A DNA stretch of 64,000 nucleotides from Hyphomicrobiales bacterium. Its GTDB lineage: Bacteria; Pseudomonadota; Alphaproteobacteria; Rhizobiales; Beijerinckiaceae. Where the stretch lies: positions 101,400 to 165,399 of the forward strand of contig UBNE01000022.1 of assembly GCA_900466745.1 (NCBI GenBank), in the 5' to 3' direction. Below are positions 1 to 8,605 of this stretch, in pieces; position 1 is the stretch's first letter, and each line of letters opens with the position of its first letter. The notes under the pieces are model-generated. The model made no database searches, had not been told where the DNA came from, and saw only the letters and a list, made by a program, of their open reading frames with translations. A program made the translations under genes and the position numbers.

Positions 1-1280
1 TCGGCGGCGATGGCGGCGAGCATCCGGCCCGATATGCGATAGGCGACATGGGGGTCGAGCAGCGCTTCCTGGAAGTCGCCGGCCGTGACGATGCGCCCGT
101 CGCCGAGGCGCATCCGCGCCAGGGCCTCGACGCCGACGATCTCGCCGTTGTCGAGCCGGATGATCGGCTGGTAATAGGGCATGATGCGCTCCTCGGCGAG
201 CGCGTCCTCGACCTGGCGACGGACCCGCAGGCGCCGGGTCATGGCGGTGCGCAGGCCGCGCCGGAAGCGGACATAGCCGCCGCGCCGGGTTTCCTTCGCA
301 TGGTAGAGCGCGAGGTCGGCGTTCTGGCGCAGCGTGACGCTGTCGGTCCCGATCCCGGCGATGTCGCCGCCGATGGTGACGCTGGGGACGATGCTCTGCC
401 CGTCATGCTCGATCGGCGGCGACATCGCGGCGAGGACCGCCGAGGCGAGCGCCCGCATCCGGCCGGCGGATTCGCAGGCGGGCACCAGCACCGCGAACTC
501 GTCGCCGCCGATGCGGCAGGCGAGGCACCCCGCCAGCACCCGGCTGAGGCGCCCGCCGATCTCCGCGATCAGCGCGTCCCCGGCGGCATGGCCGAGCGTG
601 TCGTTGACGACCTTGAGGTTGTCGATGTCGATCAGCATCAGCCCGAGGGGGCCGGGCGCGCCGGCGCACATCGCCGCGATCGCTTCGTTGAAGCGGGTGC
701 GGTTGGCCAGGTTCGTCAGCGTGTCGAAATAGGCGAGCCGGTGATTGTGGACCCGTACCTCCTCATGCTCGATCGCGATGGCGCAGAGATGAACGCAGGT
801 CGCCACGATGCTGCGCTCGATGGGGCGGGGGCGGCCGGGCTTGCGGTAGTAGAAGGCGAAGGCGCCGACGACGCGGCCGTCCCGGGCCTTGATCGGCACC
901 GACCAGCTCGCGCGCAGGCCGAGCGGCAGCACCAGATGGGTCAGGCCTTCCCAGAGCGGGTCGGTCGCGATGTCGGTCACCTCGACGGCTTCGCCGCGAT
1001 AGATCGCCGTGCCGCAGGAGCCGACATCGGGGCCGATCGGGACGCCGTCGAGCGACGCGGCGTAGGAGGCGGGCAGGCTGGGCGAGCTGAGCGGCCGGAG
1101 CAGGCCGTCCTCGTCGACCGTGACGACCGAGCAGACGACGCCGCGCGCCACCGCCTCGGCGCGCAGGCAGAGGCGCTCCATGCAGGCGGCGAGCGGCTCG
1201 CCGCGCGCGATCAGCTCGAGGATGTCGTTCTGCAGCCTTTGCAGCCGGGCGGTTGGGTTCGTCACGCGTTTCCCGACCAT
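1..1280 (-). CDS. GAF-GGDEF-EAL cyclic-di-GMP signalling protein, C-terminus cut by window edge
   Basis: I translated this reverse-strand frame directly; it stays open from about 1280 to the left edge. Residues about 20-175 look like a GAF sensor domain. A diguanylate cyclase domain follows, with its RIGGDEF motif at residues 257-262. An EAL phosphodiesterase domain begins near residue 365 (VGVEALAR) and runs off the window. No RxxD inhibitory site is visible just before GGDEF. The intact GGDEF and EAL motifs suggest both synthesis and hydrolysis of c-di-GMP are possible, but only the beginning of the EAL domain is present. No transmembrane segment is seen, so it should be cytosolic. The ATG at 1280 lacks a good ribosome binding site, and a GTG five codons in is an alternative start. 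Confidence 0.88.
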   Translation of the reverse strand, partial: MVGKRVTNPTARLQRLQNDILELIARGEPLAACMERLCLRAEAVARGVVCSVVTVDEDGLLRPLSSPSLPASYAASLDGVPIGPDVGSCGTAIYRGEAVEVTDIATDPLWEGLTHLVLPLGLRASWSVPIKARDGRVVGAFAFYYRKPGRPRPIERSIVATCVHLCAIAIEHEEVRVHNHRLAYFDTLTNLANRTRFNEAIAAMCAGAPGPLGLMLIDIDNLKVVNDTLGHAAGDALIAEIGGRLSRVLAGCLACRIGGDEFAVLVPACESAGRMRALASAVLAAMSPPIEHDGQSIVPSVTIGGDIAGIGTDSVTLRQNADLALYHAKETRRGGYVRFRRGLRTAMTRRLRVRRQVEDALAEERIMPYYQPIIRLDNGEIVGVEALARMRLGDGRIVTAGDFQEALLDPHVAYRISGRMLAAIAA

Positions 1281-1353
1281 TGCGTCGAAGAGGGACGGGA
1301 CGATACCGAAGGCCGGTTAAGATCCGTTTGTGAAGTTCAGGCGCAATTTGAGC

Positions 1354-1377
1354 GGTCGCCGCGGGCGCGCGGCGACC
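1354..1377. terminator. GC-rich hairpin downstream of the VUT transporter gene
   Basis: GGTCGCCGC (1354-1362) pairs perfectly with GCGGCGACC (1369-1377) across a 6-base loop. It lies 25 bases past the stop of the leftward transporter gene. There is no T-run, so it may be a weak or Rho-assisted terminator or simply a stable RNA end. Confidence 0.4.
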
Positions 1378-1401
1378 CGTTCTTCGCCGCGTTCCCGGGC
1401 C

Positions 1402-1965
1402 TCAGGCCGCGACGAGGCCGAGGCGCTCGTCGCGGCGGCGCAGCAGATGCATCAGCGGCAAAGCGAGCAGGATCATCCAGGCCTTGCCGAGGATCTGGCC
1501 GGCGAGGAAATCGAGATTGCCGAAGGCGAGATGCAGGAAGACCACCGAGTCGACGACCAGCCCGGCGATGCCGGAGGCGACCACCGCGGTGACGAAGCGG
1601 CGGCGCTGCAGCGGGGTATAGACGGCGAAATCGGCGAGCTCCGACAAGGTGAAGGCCGCGACCGAGGCCAGGACGATGGCGGGCGGCGCCAGCAGCGCCG
1701 AGATCAGGGTGCCCATCGCGATGGCGGCGAGCCCGGCGAGCGGGCCGAGGCGGCGCTGGACGATGTCGCGCAGCACGAGGGCGAGGCCGATCATCAGGAC
1801 GCCGCTCGGCGCGTCGATGCCGGGCCAGACCGGCACCAGGCAGGGGCCGCCGGGCACGCAGACCGTGCCGACATGGCCGAGCATCCAGTTCGCGGCCGGA
1901 ATGGTGAGGCCGAAGAGCACGAGCGCGACGACGCCTTCGGTCAGCCGCTGACGATCATGTGTCAT
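1402..1965 (-). CDS. VUT-family (YhhQ/QPTR-like) queuosine precursor transporter
   Basis: A 187-residue integral membrane protein with about six hydrophobic segments (roughly 10-30, 52-68, 75-95, 97-118, 125-147 and 155-176). This size and topology fit the VUT/ECF-like family that imports queuine or preQ precursors. The start chosen is the ATG at 1965, which overlaps the 3' end of queC by 11 bases; a longer frame to 2064 would run deep into queC. Physical coupling to queC supports a role in supplying 7-deazaguanine precursors for tRNA queuosine. The exact substrate (preQ0, preQ1 or queuine) cannot be read from sequence. Confidence 0.82.
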   Translation of the reverse strand: MTHDRQRLTEGVVALVLFGLTIPAANWMLGHVGTVCVPGGPCLVPVWPGIDAPSGVLMIGLALVLRDIVQRRLGPLAGLAAIAMGTLISALLAPPAIVLASVAAFTLSELADFAVYTPLQRRRFVTAVVASGIAGLVVDSVVFLHLAFGNLDFLAGQILGKAWMILLALPLMHLLRRRDERLGLVAA

Positions 1966-2680
1966 AGGACGGTCCGCTGTTGCCGGGAGAGGCGAGATAG
2001 GCCTCATAGCCCTTCGCACGCAAGTCGCAGGCCGGGCAATGGCCGCAGCCATAGCCCCAGCCATGCCGCGTCGTGCGGTCGCCGAGATAGCAGCTATGGC
2101 TCTCGGCGACGACGAGGTCGAGCAGGGCCTGGCCGCCGAGTTCGCGGGCGAGCGCGAAGGTCTGGGCCTTGTCGCGCCACATCAGCGGCGTATGCAGCAC
2201 GAGCCTGCGGTCGAGGCCGAGGCTTAAGCTCACCTGCATCGCCTTGATCGTGTCGTCGCGGCAGTCGGGGTAGCCGGAATAGTCGGTCTCGCAGACGCCG
2301 AGCACGATATGGCGCAGGTTGCGCCGGTAGGCGAGGGCGGCGGCGAAGGTCAGGAAGATCAGGTTGCGGCCCGGCACGAAGGTCGAGGGCAGGCCGGTCT
2401 CGGCGAAGACGATCTCGGTCTCGCGCGTCAGCGCGGTCTCGGAGAGCGCGCCCAGCGCGGCGAGGTCGATGACGTGGTCGGGGCCGAGCCTCTCGGCATA
2501 GGTCGAGGACAGGGCCGGCAGCTTCCCGCGGATCGCCAGCCGGCACTCCATCTCGACGCGATGGCGCTGGCCGTAGTCGAAGCCGACCGTCTCGACCGCG
2601 TCGAAGCGGTCGAGGGCCCAGGCGAGCGCCGTGGTCGAATCCTGTCCGCCGGAGAAAAGCACGAGGGCGCGGGAGGTCAT
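1955..2680 (-). CDS. queC: 7-cyano-7-deazaguanine (preQ0) synthase QueC
   Basis: QueC converts 7-carboxy-7-deazaguanine to preQ0 using ATP and ammonia, a step toward queuosine in tRNA. The 241-residue protein has the PP-loop ATP motif [10 protein letters not shown] at residues 8-17. A structural zinc site of four cysteines is at 197, 212, 215 and 218. Length matches the family. The gene lies 82 bases downstream of prs on the same strand and overlaps the following transporter gene, so prs, queC and the transporter may be co-transcribed. No preQ1 riboswitch was recognised in the gap before the start codon. Confidence 0.95.
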   Translation of the reverse strand: MTSRALVLFSGGQDSTTALAWALDRFDAVETVGFDYGQRHRVEMECRLAIRGKLPALSSTYAERLGPDHVIDLAALGALSETALTRETEIVFAETGLPSTFVPGRNLIFLTFAAALAYRRNLRHIVLGVCETDYSGYPDCRDDTIKAMQVSLSLGLDRRLVLHTPLMWRDKAQTFALARELGGQALLDLVVAESHSCYLGDRTTRHGWGYGCGHCPACDLRAKGYEAYLASPGNSGPSYDT

Positions 2681-2762
2681 GGGAACCTCGTCGTCGGCAG
2701 CCGGAATGCAGCCCCGCGGGTTTCCGACCGCCGACCGCCCATTGCCGACTGCCCCGACATGC

Positions 2763-3707
2763 TCAGTCGAACAGGCTGGAGACGCTGGTCTCGCTCGCCG
2801 TGCGCTCGATCGCCTCGCCCATCAGCCCCGCGATCGAGATGACGCGGATGTTGCGGGCGACCTTGACCGCCTCGGTCGGCATGATCGAGTCGGTGATGAC
2901 GAGCTCCTTGAGCTTGGAGCCGGCGATGCGCGCCACGGCCCCGCCCGAGAGCACGCCATGGGTGATGTAGGCGTAGACCTCCTTGGCGCCCTGCTCGAGC
3001 AGCGCCTCGGCGGCGTTCACCAGCGTGCCGCCCGAATCGACGATGTCGTCGATCAGGATGCAGGAGCGGCCCTCGACCGAGCCGATGATGTTCATGACCT
3101 CCGACTCGCCCGGCCGGTCGCGGCGCTTGTCGACGATGGCGAGTGGGGCGTCGATGCGCTTGGCCAGCGCGCGGGCCCGGACCACGCCGCCGACATCCGG
3201 CGACACGACCATGGCGTTCTTCCACTCCAGCCGGTCCTTGATGTCGCGCGCCATCAGCGGCGCACCGAACAGGTTGTCGGTCGGAATGTCGAAGAAGCCC
3301 TGGATCTGTCCGGCATGGAGGTCGAGCGTCAGCACGCGGTCGACGCCGGCATGGGTGATCAGGTTGGAGACGAGCTTGGCCGAGATCGGGGTGCGGCCCG
3401 AGGCGCGCCGGTCCTGCCGGGCATAGCCGAAATAGGGGATCACCGCCGTGATGCGCTTGGCCGAGGAGCGGCGCAGCGCATCGACGATGATGAGCAGTTC
3501 CATCAGATGGTCGTTGGTGGGGAAGGAGGTGGACTGGATGACGAAGACATCCTGCCCGCGCACGTTCTCCTGGATCTCGACGAAGACTTCCATGTCGGCG
3601 AAGCGCCGGACCGAGGCCTTGGCGAGCGGAATGCTGAGATGATTGCAGATGGATTCGGCGAGCGGCCGGTTGGAATTACCGGCGACGACTTTGAAATGAG
3701 AGGCCAT
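2763..3707 (-). CDS. prs: ribose-phosphate pyrophosphokinase
   Basis: PRPP synthetase transfers pyrophosphate from ATP to ribose 5-phosphate, feeding purine, pyrimidine, histidine and tryptophan synthesis. The 314-residue protein shows the PRPP-binding loop DDIVDSGGT at residues 220-228, the [10 protein letters not shown] segment near residue 91 and [12 protein letters not shown] near 129. I chose the ATG at 3707 because it gives the usual family start ([11 protein letters not shown]) and length; the open frame to 3830 would add 41 unconserved residues. A 228-base gap separates it from the lipoprotein gene upstream and should hold its promoter. Confidence 0.96.
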   Translation of the reverse strand: MASHFKVVAGNSNRPLAESICNHLSIPLAKASVRRFADMEVFVEIQENVRGQDVFVIQSTSFPTNDHLMELLIIVDALRRSSAKRITAVIPYFGYARQDRRASGRTPISAKLVSNLITHAGVDRVLTLDLHAGQIQGFFDIPTDNLFGAPLMARDIKDRLEWKNAMVVSPDVGGVVRARALAKRIDAPLAIVDKRRDRPGESEVMNIIGSVEGRSCILIDDIVDSGGTLVNAAEALLEQGAKEVYAYITHGVLSGGAVARIAGSKLKELVITDSIMPTEAVKVARNIRVISIAGLMGEAIERTASETSVSSLFD

Positions 3708-3935
3708 GCCGTGGCGTACCGTTGCAGGAGGCGGGGCGCGAGCCGACCGGGCCGGCTCAATTGGAAGGGCTCTTAACAGTGCCGCCGCATGGAGTCGACC
3801 GCTGCGCTGCAATATCAGTATGCAAAACACATGACAAAACGGGGCGCGCGGCGGCGGAGCGTCCCGGAACGGCGAGTCGTCCCGGGCGCCGCGACGCGCG
3901 CAGCCCCGGGAGCCATGCCGGGGCGTTTCCGGCCG

Positions 3936-4517
3936 TCAGAGCCGCTTGCCGCTGCCGGCCGAGGCGGTGCGGGCATCGGCGGTCTTCCCGCCATTCGCCT
4001 TGCTTCTGCCGCTGCCCTGCGCCGGGGCGAGCGCGGCCTCGGCGGCCGGCGTGGTGACGAGGAAGCCGGCGATCGCATCCATCGAATCCGAGGCTGCCTT
4101 GGCGACCACCGTCCGGTCGATGCCGGCCCAGGGGTCGGAGCCGTCGCTGCGCTTGCCGATGCTCTCGCCCTGGACGCGCTGGGCGCGCTGCTTGGTCGAA
4201 TCGTAGACGTCCCAGACGAAGGCGAGCGCGGTCTGGCCGTCCTCGGTCGGCTGGGCGGTGAGATAGCCCTTGACGCGGAAGCGCGCCGGCTTGTTGCCGG
4301 GGACGATCTCCATCTTGCGCTCGGCCGCGGCCTCGCCGAGCAGGCCGGCGAAGCTCGTGGTGACGTCCTCGGGGGCTCCGGAGATGCTCTGGACCGAGAC
4401 GGGGACGCCGGGCGCGTCGACGCGCGGGCGGGCCGCAGTCTGGGTGGTTTCCTGGCAGCCGGCGAGCGCGAGCGCCAAAGCCGGCCCCAGAGCGAGGCCG
4501 CTCAAACGATGAAACAT
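3936..4517 (-). CDS. predicted outer- or inner-membrane lipoprotein of unknown function
   Basis: The first 21 residues form a lipoprotein signal ending in the lipobox LALAGC, with the acylated cysteine at residue 21. The rest (about 170 residues) has no named domain I recognise. It ends in a basic, Ser/Gly/Ala-rich low-complexity tail. It is divergent from the ubiK-like gene and leftward like prs, but a 228-base gap argues for its own transcript. Similar unnamed lipoproteins are common in Hyphomicrobiales; the function is unknown. Confidence 0.75.
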   Translation of the reverse strand: MFHRLSGLALGPALALALAGCQETTQTAARPRVDAPGVPVSVQSISGAPEDVTTSFAGLLGEAAAERKMEIVPGNKPARFRVKGYLTAQPTEDGQTALAFVWDVYDSTKQRAQRVQGESIGKRSDGSDPWAGIDRTVVAKAASDSMDAIAGFLVTTPAAEAALAPAQGSGRSKANGGKTADARTASAGSGKRL

Positions 4518-4712
4518 GACGCCTCCCGCCCTTTGGGCTGTGGATCGCTACGAACTACCCTGTTCGCTCTTTCTAGGCGCATCGCCGGGCGAGGTCCAGA
4601 TCGCGCAGGCCGTCGCCGCGCCGCGGCGGCCCCGCGGCTTTCGATTGCGATGCGGAGGGGCTTCTCCCATATAGGCCGGAAAGCGGAGCTTCCTCCGCAT
4701 GGGAGACGATTC

Positions 4713-4967
4713 ATGGCCAGCACCAGCAGCCGCTTCCTCGACGACATCGCGCGCCTCGCCACCGATGCGGCCGGCGCCGCGCAGGGTGTGCGCCGCGAAG
4801 TCGAGACCGTGGTGAAGATGCAGATCGAGAAGCTGCTGCGCGAGCTCGACGTGGTGCCGCGCGAGGAGTTCGAGGCCGTGCGCGAGATGGCGCTCCTCGC
4901 CCGCGAGGAGAACGACAGGCTCGCGGCGCGTCTCGCCGCGCTCGAGGAGAAGCTCGGCAAGTCCTGA
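4713..4967 (+). CDS. ubiK: UbiK-type accessory factor (BMFP domain, YqiC-like)
   Basis: An 84-residue protein with an amphipathic N-terminal helix and a C-terminal coiled coil (about residues 50-80, rich in RLAARLAALEEKL). It carries the signature LDVVPREEFEAVREMA of the BMFP/YqiC family. In other proteobacteria UbiK assists UbiJ and ubiquinone assembly or membrane association; that role is transferred by family. The ATG at 4713 is preceded by GGGAGACG and gives the expected family length. The gene stands alone, divergent from the lipoprotein gene. Confidence 0.85.
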   Translation: MASTSSRFLDDIARLATDAAGAAQGVRREVETVVKMQIEKLLRELDVVPREEFEAVREMALLAREENDRLAARLAALEEKLGKS

Positions 4968-5271
4968 ATCCGGCGGCCCTGACCCTAGGTCCGCGTGTCC
5001 ACAGCCAAGTGCTGTGGACAGCGCCCGCGGGGGATTGAGCCCGGCGCCCGAATCCGGGGAGCTTCGTCGCCGTGTTGGGAGCGTCACAGCACCTGCGCTA
5101 TCGTCGGTGGAAAGAATTGATTCGTCTGGCAGATTCGCTTTGCCGGGCGGATGGGAGCGCTTCCCCGGGAGCGTTCCGGAGGTGTGTTGCGTTCCTTCGG
5201 CTTTCCAGTCGCCGTGTTCCTCTTCTCGAACGCGCCGGATGTGCCAGCATCCGGAAGGTGGACCCCAGGGC
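4968..5271. other. 304-base intergenic stretch with one strong hairpin
   Basis: TGTCCACAGC (4996-5005) and GCTGTGGACA (5011-5020) form a perfect 10-bp stem with a 5-base loop just after the ubiK-like gene. There is no T-run, so it is a possible but non-canonical terminator. The remainder to 5271 is the upstream region of the ybjN-like gene. Open frames that cross it lack coding features, and I see no other gene. Confidence 0.55.
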
Positions 5272-5778
5272 ATGATGGACCTCGATATGGATGCCGATTT
5301 CGATCGGCCTTCCAATCCTCTCGACCTGTTCGAGCGGCTCGCTGCCCTCAACGACTGGACCTTCGACCGCGACAGCGACGACGAGCTTTCCGTCTCGGTC
5401 ACCGGCGGCTGGTCCGAATACCATGTGGCGATCACCTGGCTTGCCGAGGTGGAGGCGCTGCATATCGCCTGCGCCTTCGACCTCAAGGTGCCGGAGCGCC
5501 GCCGCGGCGAGGTCCTGCAACTGGTCGGCCTGGTCAACGAGCAGCTCTGGCTCGGCCATTTCGACCTCTGGAGCAGCGAGGGCGTGGTGATGTACCGCCA
5601 CGCGCTGCTGCTCTCCGGCGGGGCCGAGGCGACCGACGAGCAGGCCGCCGCCCTGATCAAGAGCGCCATCGACGCCTGCGAGCGCTATTATCAGGCGTTC
5701 CAGTTCGTCGTCTGGGCCGGCAAGACCGCGAAGGAAGGGCTGGAGGGCGCCATGCTGGAGACGGCGGGCGAAGCCTGA
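5272..5778 (+). CDS. YbjN domain-containing protein
   Basis: A 168-residue acidic protein matching the YbjN fold seen in alphaproteobacteria, with conserved stretches GGWSEYHVAITW near residue 44 and GHFDLWSSEGVVMYRHALLL near residue 97. YbjN proteins resemble tetraco-chaperone folds and affect stress and motility phenotypes in enterobacteria; no enzymatic role is known. I chose the ATG at 5272 (a second in-frame ATG follows at 5275). The frame stays open upstream to 5014, but that extension is not conserved-looking. It precedes proC by 117 bases, an arrangement common in related genomes. Confidence 0.85.
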   Translation: MMDLDMDADFDRPSNPLDLFERLAALNDWTFDRDSDDELSVSVTGGWSEYHVAITWLAEVEALHIACAFDLKVPERRRGEVLQLVGLVNEQLWLGHFDLWSSEGVVMYRHALLLSGGAEATDEQAAALIKSAIDACERYYQAFQFVVWAGKTAKEGLEGAMLETAGEA

Positions 5779-5895
5779 GGGCCGCGCCGACCTCACGCGC
5801 GGGCTTGACCCGCGACGGCGAGGCGGGAAGGCTGCGCCATTCCAGAATCCCCGGGGCCTCGCACCGGGATCGCCGCCAGCCATCGAGGGCCTGCC

Positions 5896-6717
5896 ATGAC
5901 CGCTTCGTTGCCGCAATCGCTCGTCCTCATCGGCGCGGGCAAGATGGGGGGCGCGATGCTGGAAGGCTGGCTGCGCATGGGCATCGCCCCGGCCGCCATC
6001 AGCCTGATCGATCCCAAGCCCTCCGACGAGATCGCCGAGCTCGCCGCCGAGAAGGGGATGCGGCTCAACCCCTCCGCCCGGGAGATCGCGCCGGCCGAGG
6101 TGCTGGTGCTGGCGACGAAGCCGCAGATGCTCGATACCGCGGCCCCGGCGGTGCAGGCCTTCATCCATCCGAAGACGCTGCTGATCTCGATTCTCGCCGG
6201 CAAGACCCTGGGCGATCTGTCCGCCCGCCTGCCCAATGCGACGGCGATCATCCGCGCCATGCCGAACCTGCCGGCCTCGGTGCAGCGCGGCGCCACGGCG
6301 GCGGCGCCGGGCAAGGGCGTCAGCGCCGCCCAGCGTGCCACCGCCGACGCGCTGCTCGGCAGCATCGGCAAGGTCGAATGGCTTGAGGACGAGGGGCTGA
6401 TCGACGCCGTGACCGCGGTGTCGGGCTCCGGCCCGGCCTATGTCTTCCATCTCGTCGAATGCCTCGCCGCGGCCGGCGTCGAGGCGGGCCTGCCCGCCGA
6501 TGTCGCCGAGAGGCTGGCGCGGGCGACGGTGGAGGGGGCGGGGGAACTGCTGTTCCAGTCGCCGCTGCCGCCCGGCACGCTGCGCCAGAACGTCACCTCG
6601 CCCGGCGGCACGACGGCGGCGGCGCTCGCGGTGCTGATGGCCGAGGACGGGATGAAGCCCTTGATGCGCAGGGCCGTCGCCGCCGCCAAGCGCCGCGCCG
6701 GCGAGCTTTCCGGCTGA
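5896..6717 (+). CDS. proC: pyrroline-5-carboxylate reductase
   Basis: The last step of proline synthesis: NAD(P)H-dependent reduction of 1-pyrroline-5-carboxylate. The 273-residue protein has the Rossmann motif LIGAGKMGGAMLEGW near residue 11, ATKPQ near residue 73 and the substrate-binding SGSGPAYVFHLVE near residue 177. Length is normal for ProC. It lies between the ybjN-like gene and a TetR regulator on the same strand, with gaps of 117 and 68 bases, so co-transcription is possible. Confidence 0.95.
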   Translation: MTASLPQSLVLIGAGKMGGAMLEGWLRMGIAPAAISLIDPKPSDEIAELAAEKGMRLNPSAREIAPAEVLVLATKPQMLDTAAPAVQAFIHPKTLLISILAGKTLGDLSARLPNATAIIRAMPNLPASVQRGATAAAPGKGVSAAQRATADALLGSIGKVEWLEDEGLIDAVTAVSGSGPAYVFHLVECLAAAGVEAGLPADVAERLARATVEGAGELLFQSPLPPGTLRQNVTSPGGTTAAALAVLMAEDGMKPLMRRAVAAAKRRAGELSG

Positions 6718-6785
6718 ACGGCCTTTCGCCGGCCACGATAGCGGCCTAACCTTGCTTCCGTTGCGAAGCGATGAGGAGCACAGCC

Positions 6786-7559
6786 ATGGCCCGCAAACCC
6801 GTTTCCGGAAAGGCCGAATCCGCCGAGGCCGCCGCCGCCCGGATGACCGCGCCCGAGGCCGGCAGGCCGGCAGACCCGCGCCGGCGGGCGGTCGACGCCC
6901 TGATGAGCCTCGCCGCGACCCGGCCCTGGGACGAGATCGAGCTGCCGGACATCGCCGCCGAGGCCGGGCTGACGCTGGCGCAGTTGCGCGGCCTCTTCCC
7001 CTCCAAGCTCGCCATGCTCGGCGGCGTCACCCGCATCGTCGACGATGCCGTGCTGGCGGGGAGCGCGGACGATCTCGCCGGCGAGCCGGTGAAGGAGCGC
7101 CTGTTCGACCTCGTGATGCGCCGGCTCGATGCGATGGCGCCCTACAAGGCGGGCCTGCGCAGGATCGTCCCCGTGATCCGCCGCGACCCGCTGGCACTGG
7201 CGGCGCTCAACCGCGGCGCGGTCAATTCCTGGCGCTACACGCTGGCTTCCGCCGGCATCCCGACCGAGGATTCGCTCGGCGGACTGCGCGTGCAGGGCGC
7301 GGTCCTGCTGATGGCGCGGGTCTCCGAGGTCTGGCTCGACGACGACGAGCCGGAGCTGTCGAAGACCATGGCGCGGCTCGACCGCGAGCTGAAGACGGCC
7401 GGGCGGATCATGGCCCGCGTCGAGGACGTGCACCGGCTGACGGCGCCGTTCCGCGGGCTGGCGCGGGCGCTCTGCTCGGGCCGCCCGCTGAAGGCGCGGC
7501 GGCGCGAGCGCGCTCCCGAGCGCGGCGAGGACAACGAGGATTACGCGCCGGCGATCTGA
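6786..7559 (+). CDS. TetR/AcrR-family transcriptional regulator
   Basis: A 257-residue protein with an N-terminal Ala-rich segment, then a TetR-type helix-turn-helix (about residues 35-80; DEIELPDIAAEAGLTLAQLR followed by LFPSKLAMLGG). The remainder is the ligand-binding domain, with a basic tail. I took the ATG at 6786 because GAGGAG lies 9 bases upstream; an in-frame codon at 6771 would add five residues. It sits alone between proC and the csaA-like gene, and the target is unknown. Similar TetR proteins beside proC are widespread in Hyphomicrobiales. Confidence 0.85.
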   Translation: MARKPVSGKAESAEAAAARMTAPEAGRPADPRRRAVDALMSLAATRPWDEIELPDIAAEAGLTLAQLRGLFPSKLAMLGGVTRIVDDAVLAGSADDLAGEPVKERLFDLVMRRLDAMAPYKAGLRRIVPVIRRDPLALAALNRGAVNSWRYTLASAGIPTEDSLGGLRVQGAVLLMARVSEVWLDDDEPELSKTMARLDRELKTAGRIMARVEDVHRLTAPFRGLARALCSGRPLKARRRERAPERGEDNEDYAPAI

Positions 7560-7691
7560 AGCTTTCGACCACCCCCCATCCGCACGGCGCATCGCGCCCG
7601 GCCGCGCCAGCGAAGGCGCCGGCCGGGTGCGACGCTGTCGCGCCCTCATCTTCATCGATCTCGAAACCCGCCACCAGGGTTGGGAGGAACC

Positions 7692-8051
7692 TTGCACGCA
7701 TCTCACGACATCGCCGCCGCGATCGGCTTCGACGATTTCCTCAAGGTCGACATCCGCGTCGGCACCATCGTCGAGGCCGAGCCCTATCCCGAGGCCCGCA
7801 AGCCGGCGATCAAGCTGGTCATCGATTTCGGCGGCACGATCGGCCGGAAGAAATCCTCCGCCCAGATCACCAGGCACTACCGGCCCGAGGATCTGCGGGG
7901 CCGGCAGGTGCTCGCCGTGGTCAATTTCCCGCCGCGCCAGATCGGCAAGTTCATGTCCGAGGTGCTGACGCTCGGCGTGCCCGATGCCGATGGCGAGGTC
8001 GTTCTGATCGGCCCCGGCCATGCCGTGCCGGAGGGCGGGCGGCTGTTTTAG
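7692..8051 (+). CDS. CsaA-like tRNA-binding domain protein
   Basis: A 119-residue protein consisting of a single OB-fold tRNA-binding domain as in CsaA. Conserved signatures are FLKVDIRVGTIVEAEPYPEA near residue 15 and QVLAVVNFPPRQIGKFMSEV near residue 73. CsaA homologues dimerise and bind tRNA; a chaperone-like activity is reported for the Bacillus protein. GGGAGGA (7682-7688) directly precedes a TTG at 7692, which I prefer as the start; a TTG at 7680 is an alternative. The gene is separated from the TetR gene by 132 bases. Confidence 0.88.
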   Translation: MHASHDIAAAIGFDDFLKVDIRVGTIVEAEPYPEARKPAIKLVIDFGGTIGRKKSSAQITRHYRPEDLRGRQVLAVVNFPPRQIGKFMSEVLTLGVPDADGEVVLIGPGHAVPEGGRLF

Positions 8052-8139
8052 ATCGCACCTTCCGGGCCATGGATCATCGTCGGAATGTCGGATTTCGACC
8101 CGTCAACTCGGGCGCTCCCGTGAGCTTTGCGCGCTTGGC

Positions 8140-8547
8140 TCAGAGCAGCTTCCTCAGCTCGAAAGGCGCCACAGGCGGGAAGTCGATTTAGTCGAGAGAG
8201 TCGAAGATCACATCAAACACGCTGCTTGCTCGGCGGGCGAAAGCTAGCGCCGCCTCGCGCTGATCGTCCCTCACTTGCGTGCCTAGCGTGCAATGAGGTT
8301 TCCATGCCCCTGGCCGGTAATGTGGCCGACAAGAGGTGGGGTTGATGGCGGCATGGATTGCTCCGTGGATAGCCCGCAAGACCGCACTGGGACGGGGCGA
8401 TGCCCAGAGAACCATCGGCGGGCCATCAAAGCTGCAAATGGCATCAAAGGTCAGCGTAACCGCGCGCAAGTTTTTGCTGGCGTTATCGAGCGCGCGCCGA
8501 ATCTCGGCCTCTCGCACCGCATCGTCATCGTAGATGGCCCATGCTCC
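8140..8547 (-). pseudogene. decayed 2H-phosphoesterase (2'-5' RNA ligase family) gene
   Basis: The reverse strand encodes about 115 residues of the C-terminal half of a 2H phosphoesterase, including one HxTL motif (WKPHCTLGT). The N-terminal half carrying the first HxT motif is missing; the frame runs upstream into unrelated residues and then the 3' end of the kinase gene. A TAA at 8188-8190 interrupts the C-terminus. The frame then continues without shift through IDFPPVAPFELRKLL to a second stop at 8140-8142, which looks like the original end. Base composition is less GC-rich than the neighbours. It is probably a non-functional remnant, perhaps acquired. Confidence 0.7.
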
Positions 8548-8605
8548 GGCTCCCGCAGCCTCATTTCTCGCCGATTGAAGGTCAGCTTTCCACCTTGAGC
8601 AGACC

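Noticed and set aside
2681..2762. A preQ1 riboswitch upstream of queC
   Set aside because: The 82-base gap lacks a recognisable short H-type pseudoknot aptamer, and the sequence gives no clear support.
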